The notes under the pieces: model-generated | Seen by the model: the letters and a program-made list of their open reading frames with translations, nothing else | Told to the model about the DNA's origin: nothing | Database searches by the model: none | Shown here: positions 6,455 through 15,081 of the stretch, in pieces | How the letters are laid out: each line of letters opens with the position of its first letter | Position numbering within the stretch: the stretch's first letter is position 1 | Translations under genes and position numbers: made by a program | From: DATNFP01 sp035606335 | GTDB taxonomy: Bacteria > Bacteroidota > Bacteroidia > Chitinophagales > Chitinophagaceae | Length of the DNA: 29,320 nt | Direction: 5' to 3' | Assembly: GCA_035606335.1 (NCBI GenBank) | Contig: DATNFP010000020.1 | Coordinates: 1-29,320 of the forward strand

Positions 6455-9400
6455 ATGTCGTTACCACCGCTGCTAAAGCATGTTTATAACTATGGCACCG
6501 AAGAGGTAGTACGTCGCGGGAAAAAAATATTCCTCACTTCTGGTGTCCAATTACTTGACGTAGATCATTTGCTGGAGCAAGTGCGTTTTCGTGTACGTAA
6601 TGATCTGTATCAAAATTATTATACTGTAACTGTCTCAAAGTTTTTGCAACCCAAGCAGGTATCTGTAAGATGCCAGTGCCCATACAACCTGGGTGACATA
6701 TGCAGGCATGAGGTAGCGGCGCTATTTCAACTGAATGATATATTACAAAGTGGCTTTTTTGAAAATACCGATATTACTTATGATCAAAAACATACTGTAG
6801 TGCGTATGCGCCAGGTGAGCCTGCAAATGCTGAGCATTTTCGGATCGCCTGAGATAATGGAGAAGGCACATGAGTGGGCCACTGAAAAAAAAGCTATCAT
6901 TACTACCAACAGGAATGATACCATAGAAGCGGAAGTGCCCGATAATGATGAGACCTATAAAGTAGTAATAAAACAAAACGAAGAAAGATATTTTGATACA
7001 TCGTGCGGATGTAATGAAAAGGATCATCCGCTGTGTGTGCATAAAGCAACTTTGTTCCTTCAAATACTTAATACATTCGGTCCACAGTATTTCCAAACGA
7101 TGCAGGACTGGAGTGAGCAAAAAAATAAACTGCTCCGACAGTATGGCTATAACCTGAATGACGATCTGACCAATAAGTTCACATTTACCTATGAAAATGG
7201 AAAGCCATTCTTAAGGGTACTGGACCCGACAATTAAAAAGGTAGCTGCTTCTGAAAACCTGCAAACAGAGCGGGTAGATACAGAAGTAATGGAAGATGAA
7301 AAAAGGCTTGGGATAGTGATAGACTCGACAGTGAGGTGGTACCCATTTGTAAATGTAGTGCTGGTATCGGGCACGACTGATGAGGAAGAAAAGAAATTTA
7401 TTAATGGTATAGATAAACTGGAGCTGCAGCAATATGTTAATACTAATAAATACAGAGAAGAGGAAAGAGAGCTGATACCCATTATAAGAAAATTTACTCC
7501 TGAAGAGATATTAAAATATTTAAGAAAAAATTTACCATTCGGGGATTTCCTGGATGATTATGCGCAGGCATTAAAAGACAAACCTGCTGATGATATAAAG
7601 GAACAAGTATGGGAATACCTGCTACCTAAATACCAGAAATTATTTGAACGTTTCAGATCACATCCGCTTTGCTTTTTGCATGACCAGAAAAAAAGCCTTA
7701 GCTCTACTTCACTTCAACCAATAGAATTTGCGGATAAGGTAGTGCACCCACAACTGAATGTGGTAAAAGATGATGATGAATATGTTGTAAACCTGGCATG
7801 GGGTATTAATGGCAGAAGCATTACTCACAAAGAAGTGCGAATGCTGAATGTGGGCTTACTACTATATGAATATAGTCTGTATTGTATCGGCAATATACCG
7901 GAGACATTGATCGTAGAGCGGTTTATGCCAGACGGACAGATGCGGGTAAGCACCGAGGAATGGCCGATATTCCTGGAGCAGCAGTTAATGGAATGGAGCC
8001 ATACGTTGCATGTGAGCTTTACTGAAGATCTTGTGGAGCATGTAGATAAGGTGAAGCCAACCTACAATCTGTACCTGCAGGAGCGGGAGCAAATGCTGAT
8101 TCTAAAACCTGCATTTTCATATAATGGAGTGGAAGTGAGATGGGGATTTTTTGGAGATGTGATACAGCCTCATAATGGTGTAGTGAAGATAGTACAGCGC
8201 AATGAAGCCGCAGAGCAACAATTTATACAAATGCTACGTACGCTGCATAGCGATATGCAGCAAAATATGAAGGACAACTTCTTCTATTTGCCAGGGAATG
8301 TAGTGCTTGCCAACAATTGGTTCTTCCGCTTCACTGATATAATGAGAGAATGGAAAGTGGAGCTATATGGTTTTGAAGGGTTGAAAAACCTCAGGATCAG
8401 CACTTATAAGCCGGAAACAAAAGTGCATGTGAGCAGTGGTGTGGACTGGTTTGATGCATCTGTAGAGATTGCATTTGGTGAGCAGTCAGTATCCATTTCA
8501 GAAGTGAAAAGAGCTTTGGCGCAAAGATTGAATTTTGTAAGGCTGGATGATGGCTCTATAGGATTATTGCCAGAAGAATGGCTGAAAAAATACGCACTGC
8601 TTCTGAAAGTAGGTGAAAGTAAAGGTGATAAGCTAAGACTGAAAAAATTTCATTTCAGCGTATTGGATGAATTGCTTGCAGAAGTAGATGAAGAAACACT
8701 GCAGCAGGAACTGGAAGAAAAGAAAGAAAGGCTTACTAATATAATTTCAAATGATTTTAGCAATATAAATCCTCCGGAACAATTGCGGGCGCAGTTGCGA
8801 CCCTACCAGCTTACCGGTTTCCAATGGCTGATATTTCTTAAAGAGGCAGGCTGGGGCGGCATACTTGCTGATGATATGGGGCTTGGTAAAACAGTGCAAA
8901 CGCTGGCATTTTTCCAGCATTATAAAAATAATGCTGCAAAGGCAAAATTTTTAGTAGTGTGTCCGACAACGCTGATGTATAACTGGGAAAATGAAGTAAA
9001 AAAATTCACGCCGGAGCTGAAACATTTTATACATCATGGGCCAAAGAGAAGCACACGTTCAAGTGCTTTTGAGGATTATGATATAATTATCACTACTTAT
9101 GGCACGATGAGAAGTGACGTCAAAATGTTTAAAGAGATAACCTTTGACTATGTAGTGCTTGATGAATCACAGTCTATAAAAAATCCGCAATCACAGGTGG
9201 CTAAAGCGTCCTTATTGCTTAATGCTAAAAACAGACTTGCGCTTAGCGGTACCCCGGTGCAAAACAATACATTTGACCTATATGCGCAAATGAATTTTCT
9301 AAACCCTGGTATGCTGGGGAGCAGGGAATTTTTTATGAATGAATTTGCGACTCCTATAGATAAATTCCAGGAAGATGAAGTGAAGCAGCAATTGCGTAAG

Positions 9401-10183
9401 CTAACTTATCCCTTTTTGTTGAGGCGCACCAAAGAGCAGGTTGCCAAAGATCTGCCTGAAAAGACAGAGACAATTTTGTTTTGCGAAATGGGTAATGAAC
9501 AGCGCAGAGTGTACGAAGCATATAGAAATGCTTACAGATCGCAGATATTGGGTATGATAGACGAGCGCGGAATAGAACGCTCTACGATGCATATACTACA
9601 AGGGCTTACCAAACTTCGCCAGATATGTGATTCACCAGCGATACTGAATGAAGAAGAAAAATTCCCAAATCATTCTATTAAACTGGATGAACTGATGAGG
9701 GAACTGATGGAAAATATAGGAAACCATAAAGCTCTTGTGTTCTCACAATTTCTTGGAATGCTTGCCCTGATAAAACATGAATTGGAGAAAAACGATATCC
9801 CTTATACCTATTTTGATGGCAGCACTACATCTATAGAACGTGAGCGGGCCATACAGGAATTCCAGAACAATGATGATTGCCGTGTATTTCTTATTTCCTT
9901 AAAAGCGGGTGGTATAGGGCTGAACCTTACGGCTGCGGATTATGTTTATATCGTTGATCCCTGGTGGAATCCGGCCGTGGAACAACAAGCGATAGACCGT
10001 ACGCATCGTATAGGCCAGACCAAAAATATTTTTGCTTACCGCCTTATCTGCAAAGACACGATAGAAGAGAAAATGCTGCAACTGCAGGAGCGTAAAAGAG
10101 CATTGGCAAGCGAGCTGGTTTCTGATGATAATGCGTTCCTTAAGAGATTAACGAGAGAAGATATTGCATTCCTGTTCAGCTAA
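6455..10183 (+). CDS. SNF2-family helicase with two SWIM-type zinc fingers
   Basis: 1242 residues. The N-terminus carries a SWIM finger, C73-x-C75-x7-C83-x-H85, and a second CxCx7CxH with identical spacing at C184, C186, C194 and H196. A long middle region (about 200-770) has no motif I recognise. The SNF2 ATPase follows: ADDMGLGKT (P-loop) near 805, DESQ (Walker B) at 903-906, LALSGTPVQNN, then the second RecA lobe with LVFSQF, ISLKAGGIGLNL and the arginine-finger motif DRTHRIGQ at 1181-1188. All catalytic motifs look intact. SNF2 proteins move along double-stranded DNA and displace bound proteins; bacterial members with SWIM fingers are widespread, but their cellular task is mostly unknown. 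Single gene with its own promoter-like element, ending at a hairpin shared with the converging gene. Confidence 0.93.
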   Translation: MSLPPLLKHVYNYGTEEVVRRGKKIFLTSGVQLLDVDHLLEQVRFRVRNDLYQNYYTVTVSKFLQPKQVSVRCQCPYNLGDICRHEVAALFQLNDILQSGFFENTDITYDQKHTVVRMRQVSLQMLSIFGSPEIMEKAHEWATEKKAIITTNRNDTIEAEVPDNDETYKVVIKQNEERYFDTSCGCNEKDHPLCVHKATLFLQILNTFGPQYFQTMQDWSEQKNKLLRQYGYNLNDDLTNKFTFTYENGKPFLRVLDPTIKKVAASENLQTERVDTEVMEDEKRLGIVIDSTVRWYPFVNVVLVSGTTDEEEKKFINGIDKLELQQYVNTNKYREEERELIPIIRKFTPEEILKYLRKNLPFGDFLDDYAQALKDKPADDIKEQVWEYLLPKYQKLFERFRSHPLCFLHDQKKSLSSTSLQPIEFADKVVHPQLNVVKDDDEYVVNLAWGINGRSITHKEVRMLNVGLLLYEYSLYCIGNIPETLIVERFMPDGQMRVSTEEWPIFLEQQLMEWSHTLHVSFTEDLVEHVDKVKPTYNLYLQEREQMLILKPAFSYNGVEVRWGFFGDVIQPHNGVVKIVQRNEAAEQQFIQMLRTLHSDMQQNMKDNFFYLPGNVVLANNWFFRFTDIMREWKVELYGFEGLKNLRISTYKPETKVHVSSGVDWFDASVEIAFGEQSVSISEVKRALAQRLNFVRLDDGSIGLLPEEWLKKYALLLKVGESKGDKLRLKKFHFSVLDELLAEVDEETLQQELEEKKERLTNIISNDFSNINPPEQLRAQLRPYQLTGFQWLIFLKEAGWGGILADDMGLGKTVQTLAFFQHYKNNAAKAKFLVVCPTTLMYNWENEVKKFTPELKHFIHHGPKRSTRSSAFEDYDIIITTYGTMRSDVKMFKEITFDYVVLDESQSIKNPQSQVAKASLLLNAKNRLALSGTPVQNNTFDLYAQMNFLNPGMLGSREFFMNEFATPIDKFQEDEVKQQLRKLTYPFLLRRTKEQVAKDLPEKTETILFCEMGNEQRRVYEAYRNAYRSQILGMIDERGIERSTMHILQGLTKLRQICDSPAILNEEEKFPNHSIKLDELMRELMENIGNHKALVFSQFLGMLALIKHELEKNDIPYTYFDGSTTSIERERAIQEFQNNDDCRVFLISLKAGGIGLNLTAADYVYIVDPWWNPAVEQQAIDRTHRIGQTKNIFAYRLICKDTIEEKMLQLQERKRALASELVSDDNAFLKRLTREDIAFLFS

Positions 10184-10192
10184 ATAAAAAAA

Positions 10193-10215
10193 CCGCATAA
10201 TTGAATATTATGCGG
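10193..10215 (-). terminator. Intrinsic terminator between converging genes
   Basis: Perfect 9-bp stem CCGCATAAT / ATTATGCGG with a 5-base loop. On the minus strand it is followed by a run of seven T, so it best serves the parvulin gene ending at 10237. On the plus strand the stem lacks a T run but may still help end the helicase transcript. Confidence 0.85.
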
Positions 10216-10236
10216 CTGTGAAAATTACGTTCTAAT

Positions 10237-11625
10237 TTATTTAGTTGCCAGATTCCAATTCTTAAATACTGCACAAGATTGGTAAGCCGGATCTATCTTT
10301 AAATAGTAGGAAGGTAGTTTTTCTTCTATCCATTCCTCAAGTTTCTGCATTTGTTTTTGTTGCAGGGCAAGCTCTTCGAGCTTACTGTAATCGTCGTTAA
10401 GATTTGCTTTGTGTGGTTTTGTCCGGCTCTTCAGATATACTATGCGGCAAGACTTTTCGTTCTGCTCGTTAAGAAAGATCTGTGGTTGTGAATAGCCGCC
10501 GGGTTTTAAACTGTCAATAGTTAAAACCATGGAAGGGTCGAGCTTACTAATTTCTATATCTGAGCTGCCTGTTTGGGGGTCGGTGACCATACCGCCGGTA
10601 AGCTTTGCAGCATCATCAGTAGAATATTTTCCTACAGCCTGAGGAAAATCAATTTTCCCCGAAATCAAATCAGCGCGAACAGTATCGAGCTTTCCCAAAG
10701 CAGCTTTAAAGTCTTCGGAAGTTCTTTCAGGGCGAATCAATATATGACGTATATCGGCTTCGTCGCCCTTACGCTGTATCATTTGAATGATATGATATCC
10801 GAATTTTGTTTTTATAATCTGAGATACTTCCCCATTTTGCAATTTGAAGGCTGTATTAACAAAGGTGGGATCCATCCCGCTGTTAGTGCGGCTCACATCG
10901 TTGTACCTGCCGCCGTTATCGCGGCTACCAGGATCGTCGCTATAGATACCAGCCATTGTTTCAAAACTTTTGCCGCCTTCTACTATCTCCTTACGAATAC
11001 CTTCCAGCTTTTTTCGTGCATAGTCATCCATTTCCTGGCTAACCGGAGGATCTATAACTACCTGTCCAATTTCGATAGTTGCAGGAAGGAAAGGCATGCT
11101 ATCTGCATTTTTATTATAAAATATTCTTACCTCGGCAGGTGTTATTTTTACATTCTGCAATATCTGGGCGCGCATTTTCTGAACAATCAGTTGTTCTTTT
11201 ACCGCTTCCCTGTTTTCATCTTTTATCTGGTATATCGTTTTCCCAACGGCTTGCTCCATTTTTTCTTTAGAGCCATACACTGATATAAAATACCGAAGCT
11301 TTTTTTCCAATTCGGTTTCGGCTTCGTCGTCAGTAACAATTACGCTATCTCTCTCGGCCTGCTCAACAAGCAGCTTTTGCAAAATCATATTTTGCAATAA
11401 CTGGCATTTCATGTTGTCATTGAAATTCGGGTCATTTTTTTTAAGCTCCATTGCCTGCATATCTAATTCAGATTGAAGGACAATTTTGTCTTTCCCTACA
11501 ATGGCTACAATTTTATCAGCACTTTCTGTCTGGGCATAAAGAGACATTGATGCCAATAACATACCGGCCAGCAAGCCACTTTTTAACATTCCGGACAGAG
11601 AAAAAACCCGATTATAAAATTTCAT
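10237..11625 (-). CDS. SurA-like periplasmic chaperone with two parvulin domains
   Basis: 462 residues from the ATG at 11623-11625; a TTG four codons upstream is less likely. A signal peptide is clear (MKFYNR, hydrophobic 13-29, then SLYAQ with probable cleavage near Ala31). A SurA N-terminal domain covers about 35-165, followed by two PpiC peptidyl-prolyl isomerase domains at about 182-287 (with DPGSRDNGG and GEVSQIIKTKFGYHIIQM) and 290-395 (DIRHILIRPE onward, with GGMV). A charged helical tail ends the protein. The second domain keeps only part of the catalytic pattern, so it may be structural. SurA-type proteins escort outer-membrane proteins to the BAM complex; a periplasmic role here is inferred from homology. 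It may be transcribed on its own from the TATTTTTG element at 11652-11659. Confidence 0.9.
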   Translation of the reverse strand: MKFYNRVFSLSGMLKSGLLAGMLLASMSLYAQTESADKIVAIVGKDKIVLQSELDMQAMELKKNDPNFNDNMKCQLLQNMILQKLLVEQAERDSVIVTDDEAETELEKKLRYFISVYGSKEKMEQAVGKTIYQIKDENREAVKEQLIVQKMRAQILQNVKITPAEVRIFYNKNADSMPFLPATIEIGQVVIDPPVSQEMDDYARKKLEGIRKEIVEGGKSFETMAGIYSDDPGSRDNGGRYNDVSRTNSGMDPTFVNTAFKLQNGEVSQIIKTKFGYHIIQMIQRKGDEADIRHILIRPERTSEDFKAALGKLDTVRADLISGKIDFPQAVGKYSTDDAAKLTGGMVTDPQTGSSDIEISKLDPSMVLTIDSLKPGGYSQPQIFLNEQNEKSCRIVYLKSRTKPHKANLNDDYSKLEELALQQKQMQKLEEWIEEKLPSYYLKIDPAYQSCAVFKNWNLATK

Positions 11626-11651
11626 GAGATTTCGCAAAATATTGAAGAAGG

Positions 11652-11659
11652 CAAAAATA
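11652..11659 (-). promoter_or_regulatory. -7 element TATTTTTG for the SurA-like gene
   Basis: Exact TAnnTTTG on the minus strand, 26 bases before the ATG at 11625. No upstream TTG at 17-23 bases. Supports the ATG over the TTG start. Confidence 0.4.
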
Positions 11660-11708
11660 GCTTATTTGCAGGGCTTTATATACAGGGGTAACTATTTTAA
11701 CGTTTATA

Positions 11709-12812
11709 TTACTCTTTTTTCTTCTTCGGTTTTATAAAAATATCTTCTACTTTTTTGTCATTATAAAAATCTTCAGGTACAGGTTTAAAAGGATGCTGAG
11801 CTTTCCATGCTTCGAATTGGGTCATTGCGCCCTCATGGAATTTGTTCCAGGCTGTATATTCCTGCTCATTTTGAGCTTTTGCAAATAACCATTCATTATA
11901 TATATCGAAAAAGCCATTGCGTACCATATCGTCTTCATAAGTAAATAATGTAAATGGATAGCGCGCAGCATATTGTGCAAACCAATCCATCATGAAGCGG
12001 GTACGCAGCATAGTAAGATTTTCCGTATTGATACCATCGCTTACGATCGGGGATAGCTTGAGCAACGTATTTTTAACAGCCTCTTCGAAAGTACTGGCAT
12101 CATCAAGACTTTTTACCTCGCCGAATTTGGGTACATTATCGGTGGAGACATTATAAAACAGTTTAGTGTAAGCATCTACCAGCATCTTGCGCATTTCATT
12201 ACTACGTGGTGTTTGCTGTTCGATGTTCACGAATATCTCGCCATATATTATAGCCCACACAATCTTGTTAGTATTTATATAAGTGCGCGCAGCTTCATAA
12301 TAATTTACATGATAACCCGGATCGTTCTCAATACCATCAAGCCATGTTTGCAGTGCATAGACCTCTTCATTATCATCGTCGTAAATCTTGCCTAAATCGT
12401 GATACAGGATACCTGAATGTGGAAAACGCTCAATGCCTCGCTGGAGTATGCTCTTAGCTTTTTTGGTTTCATTAGCAGCTTTAAGACATGAGGCCATTAC
12501 CTGATAGGTCTGGTCGTCGGCTTCCTTACTTTTTAAGATAGGTTCTAAAGTAGCCTGTGCATCTTTGTAATTCCCGGACAAATAATAAGCCTTGCCGAGA
12601 TCGCGGTACAATACCAGTTTATCCGGTGCAAGCTGAATAGCATGCTGATAAGTAATGATGGCCTGCTGAAGATATCCTTTGGAAAGAAAATCGCGCGCCT
12701 GGTCGTACATGTCTTTAACTTCGGGCGTCGGCCAATCGGTTTGAGCTTTTACCTGGAAAGAGGCAAGCAACATCAGCCCTAATGTGACTACCTGTTTGAG
12801 CTTCTTACTCAT
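11709..12812 (-). CDS. Secreted TPR-repeat protein
   Basis: 367 residues from the ATG at 12810-12812; a longer in-frame start at 12833 would precede the promoter-like element at 12823-12829 and spoil the signal peptide. The N-terminus is a signal peptide (MSKKLKQ, hydrophobic core, ASFQVKAQ, probable cleavage after KA). Three to four tetratricopeptide repeats follow in residues 30-165 (A-x-x-FLSKGYLQQAIITYQHAI, LGKAYYLSGNYKDA, LGKIYDDD). The C-terminal half is helical without a recognised family and ends in a KPKKKKE tail. Probably a periplasmic scaffold for protein contacts; the partner is unknown. It lies 83 bases upstream of the SurA-like gene on the same strand, which hints at a shared envelope function. 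Confidence 0.8.
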   Translation of the reverse strand: MSKKLKQVVTLGLMLLASFQVKAQTDWPTPEVKDMYDQARDFLSKGYLQQAIITYQHAIQLAPDKLVLYRDLGKAYYLSGNYKDAQATLEPILKSKEADDQTYQVMASCLKAANETKKAKSILQRGIERFPHSGILYHDLGKIYDDDNEEVYALQTWLDGIENDPGYHVNYYEAARTYINTNKIVWAIIYGEIFVNIEQQTPRSNEMRKMLVDAYTKLFYNVSTDNVPKFGEVKSLDDASTFEEAVKNTLLKLSPIVSDGINTENLTMLRTRFMMDWFAQYAARYPFTLFTYEDDMVRNGFFDIYNEWLFAKAQNEQEYTAWNKFHEGAMTQFEAWKAQHPFKPVPEDFYNDKKVEDIFIKPKKKKE

Positions 12813-12822
12813 AATCGGGCAG

Positions 12823-12829
12823 CAAAATA
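12823..12829 (-). promoter_or_regulatory. Imperfect -7 element TATTTTG for the TPR gene
   Basis: TATTTTG is one base short of TAnnTTTG. It is followed by CTGCCCGATTATG, which is nearly the same as the bamD leader (see the finding on this shared motif). Confidence 0.35.
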
Positions 12830-12987
12830 CCATAAAAGTATTTACAAACCTGCTATTGGCCTGAATTTGATGCTTAAGATATATTTCTGTTTAACATTTT
12901 TTTAATGTAAGAGATAAGAATTGGGGAATAAATTTATTGTGAAAAGTAGCATTCACCCATACATTCAGTAATTTAACGCTATAGCAT

Positions 12988-13962
12988 ATGATAAAAAAGA
13001 TAGGTATAATGACATCAGGAGGGGATAGCCCCGGAATGAATGCGGCAATAAGGGCAGTCGTGCGAACTGCTGTATATAACAAGTTGGAAGTATATGGCAT
13101 ACGTCGCGGCTACCAGGGGATGATAGAAGGCGATATATACAAGATGCAGACTACGGATGTTGCCAATATTATACAAAGAGGGGGCACTATATTAAAGACC
13201 GCGCGCAGCCGGGAGTTTTTGACGAAAGAAGGAATGCAGAAAGCACATAACCAGATACAGCAGCATGGCATAGAGGCATTGGTGCTAATAGGTGGCGATG
13301 GTACTTTTAGAGGAGCAGTGGAATTTTTTGAAAATTTCACCATACCCGCGGTCGGCTTGCCCGGCACAATAGATAAAGATCTAGCAGGAACTGATTTTAC
13401 TATTGGATTTGATACAGCGGTAAACACTGCAGTAGAGGCAATAGATAAAATAAGGGATACCGCAGAAGCGCATGACAGGCTTTTCATCATAGAAGTGATG
13501 GGAAGGGATGCGGGGTATATAGCACTGCATAGTGGTATAGCCTGTGGCGCCGAGGATATATTAATACCGGAACTGGCAACACATATAGATGAGGTGCTAA
13601 ACAGGATAGACCAGGATGAACGCAGGAAAAAAACTGTGCATATACTTGTAGTAGCGGAAGGAGAAGACTTTGGCGGCGCAAAAGAGGTATATACTGTTGT
13701 GAAAGAACGGTTCCCTATGCTGGATATACGCACAGCGGTACTTGGCCATATACAGCGGGGAGGAAGCCCAAGCTGTTCGGATAGGGTGCTGGCCAGCAGG
13801 CTTGGTTACGCATCTGTAAATGCTTTGATAGCCGGGCGCACGCAGGTGATGCTCGGGATCATAAACGGAGCGATAGCATATACTCCTTTTGAAAATGCAA
13901 TAAAGCAGAACAGCGTAATGAGCAAGGATATGCTTGAGATGATAAGGGTATTGGCTATATAA
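12988..13962 (+). CDS. pfkA: ATP-dependent 6-phosphofructokinase
   Basis: 324 residues, normal length for bacterial PfkA. It phosphorylates fructose 6-phosphate in glycolysis in the cytosol. Motifs: GGDSPG at 11-16 (ATP binding), RGYQGMIEG, GGDGT at 102-106, PGTID at 125-129, MGRDAG at 171-176 and GHIQRGGSP. The Gly after GGD (position 105) and the Gly before TID (position 126) are those of ATP-using enzymes; pyrophosphate enzymes have Asp and Lys there. Oddly, the catalytic motif reads TIDKD at 127-131 where E. coli has TIDND; the two aspartates are kept. Single gene converging on the DoxX gene with only two bases between stop codons and no terminator hairpin there. Confidence 0.95.
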   Translation: MIKKIGIMTSGGDSPGMNAAIRAVVRTAVYNKLEVYGIRRGYQGMIEGDIYKMQTTDVANIIQRGGTILKTARSREFLTKEGMQKAHNQIQQHGIEALVLIGGDGTFRGAVEFFENFTIPAVGLPGTIDKDLAGTDFTIGFDTAVNTAVEAIDKIRDTAEAHDRLFIIEVMGRDAGYIALHSGIACGAEDILIPELATHIDEVLNRIDQDERRKKTVHILVVAEGEDFGGAKEVYTVVKERFPMLDIRTAVLGHIQRGGSPSCSDRVLASRLGYASVNALIAGRTQVMLGIINGAIAYTPFENAIKQNSVMSKDMLEMIRVLAI

Positions 13963-13964
13963 CC

Positions 13965-14333
13965 TTAAAATTGCATCAACCGCCCATAAGCGACAAATAT
14001 GCAAACCAGCAGGATGATAATATTCTGCATCACACATTTAGGCTCATGCCTTTTATAATGAATTTTGGCTGCAAGTATCATAATGATAGCAAAGCAAATT
14101 GCAGCTATTGATGTTAGGATGGAAGCAATATTTAAAAGCCAGGGTAAGATCAATCCGATCGCTCCTAATATTTCAAGGGCGCCAATAGTACGAACTAAGA
14201 TCAGGGGAATATCTGCTACTCCTGTTTGGCCAATGCTTACCAGTTTCTGCTTAGTTTGAGATGATTTCATGATACCGGAATACAGGAAGGTTACGGCTAA
14301 AATTGTCTGACAGATCCAAAGTGTTGTGTTCAT
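13965..14333 (-). CDS. DoxX-like small membrane protein
   Basis: 122 residues with four hydrophobic helices (about 5-20, 45-65, 70-88, 100-118), the size and layout of the DoxX-like family. Characteristic features are the FLYSGIMKS start of the first loop and the GALEILGAIGLILP segment. Function in this branch is not established; relatives have been linked to respiratory electron transfer and stress. It is immediately downstream of the Crp/Fnr regulator gene on the same strand, with a perfect FNR-type palindrome 43 bases upstream of its ATG, so it is the likely direct target of that regulator. Confidence 0.8.
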   Translation of the reverse strand: MNTTLWICQTILAVTFLYSGIMKSSQTKQKLVSIGQTGVADIPLILVRTIGALEILGAIGLILPWLLNIASILTSIAAICFAIIMILAAKIHYKRHEPKCVMQNIIILLVCIFVAYGRLMQF

Positions 14334-14349
14334 AACGCAATTATTTACA

Positions 14350-14357
14350 CAAAGGTC
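14350..14357 (-). promoter_or_regulatory. Near-consensus -7 element for the DoxX gene
   Basis: GACCTTTG on the minus strand, one mismatch from TAnnTTTG, 16 bases before the ATG at 14333. With this element centred at -7, the palindrome at 14377-14396 would be centred near -40, a typical class II activator position. A weak promoter needing an activator would fit. Confidence 0.35.
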
Positions 14358-14376
14358 TGAACGACATTAAAGCGAC

Positions 14377-14396
14377 TTTTTGATAATTATCAAAAA
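14377..14396 (-). promoter_or_regulatory. FNR-type operator palindrome upstream of DoxX gene
   Basis: TTTTTGATAATTATCAAAAA is a perfect 20-base palindrome. Its core TTGAT-AATT-ATCAA is an exact match to the FNR/CRP-superfamily box TTGATnnnnATCAA. It starts just past the stop codon of the regulator gene and precedes the DoxX gene. Confidence 0.65.
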
Positions 14397-14398
14397 AT

Positions 14399-14962
14399 CT
14401 AAACCTGCGAACGGATACGGCTGAGTGTCTCTTGAGTGACACCAAGATATGATGCAACCATACTCAGCGGCACCCTTTGAATAAATGTGGGATTGGTATT
14501 TAATAATTTCTGATAGCGCTCAAGAGCAGTAGCGAAATGTAAATCATCGAACCTCTGCTGTAGCTGTACAATACCATAACTTACTAACAGTCTGCCAAGC
14601 CGTTCTATCTCGTGATATTTTGTGTAAAGATCTTCGAGATCATCATGAGCAATGGACCAAAGCACTGATGGTTCCAGCAATTCTACTATCCTCCTATCAG
14701 GCTGACGTGTGATGAAACTAACAATAGATGCGGCAAATGTATTTTCGGCGCTTAGCCAATCTGTTATATCCTTATCATCTTTGTAATAATAAGTACGCGT
14801 TAAGCCCTCTTCAATAAAATAGGTATGATTACAAACTATGTTCTGCCGTATTAAGATGTGACCCTTTGGCAATTCAAGTCGTTTAAGAATAGAGGCAAGC
14901 GCATCTTTGCTCTCCGGTGATAATTCAATGAATTGCCCGATTGCCAGAAAGAATTTCTCCAT
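14399..14962 (-). CDS. Crp/Fnr family transcription regulator
   Basis: 187 residues. Residues about 10-110 form a cyclic-nucleotide-binding-like beta-roll (LELPKGHILIRQN, FIEEGLTRTYYY, STAAENTFA-like segment); a long dimer helix follows, then a short C-terminal helix-turn-helix (RVPLSMVASYLGVTQETLSRIR). The recognition helix shows E178-T-L-S181-R182, the same E-x-x-S-R arrangement that FNR uses to read TTGAT. The N-terminal cysteine cluster of oxygen-sensing FNR is absent; only Cys44 is seen, so an iron-sulfur sensor is unlikely. The true ligand is unknown. Members of this group in Bacteroidota often sit beside the single gene they control, here the DoxX gene. Confidence 0.9.
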   Translation of the reverse strand: MEKFFLAIGQFIELSPESKDALASILKRLELPKGHILIRQNIVCNHTYFIEEGLTRTYYYKDDKDITDWLSAENTFAASIVSFITRQPDRRIVELLEPSVLWSIAHDDLEDLYTKYHEIERLGRLLVSYGIVQLQQRFDDLHFATALERYQKLLNTNPTFIQRVPLSMVASYLGVTQETLSRIRSQV

Positions 14963-15055
14963 CGTTCAGCTAAAAAAAAATTAAGAAAAAAGGAAGATAT
15001 ATTCTTTTGTGCAGATCGGCGATCGAATCACGAAAATTATTTTGGATAGAAAAAA

Positions 15056-15074
15056 GCCCGCTTTTTCAGCGGGC
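15056..15074 (-). terminator. Intrinsic terminator of the VOC gene
   Basis: GC-rich 6-bp stem GCCCGC / GCGGGC with a 7-base loop, followed on the minus strand by TTTTTT (with C). It lies 7 bases past the stop codon at 15082. Confidence 0.85.
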
Positions 15075-15081
15075 CGGAAAA

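Noticed and set aside
10573..11283. 236-residue plus-strand ORF
   Set aside because: It lies fully opposite the SurA-like gene, has no family motif and is rich in Phe, Tyr and Cys, the usual look of an antisense shadow.
13110..13733. 207-residue minus-strand ORF inside pfkA
   Set aside because: Ser- and Pro-rich shadow of a clear pfkA; no promoter or family evidence.
14334..14398. Terminator formed by the 20-base palindrome
   Set aside because: AT-only stem without loop and no following T run; much better as a protein-binding site.
14399..14962. Oxygen-sensing FNR
   Set aside because: The N-terminal cysteine cluster for an iron-sulfur centre is missing.
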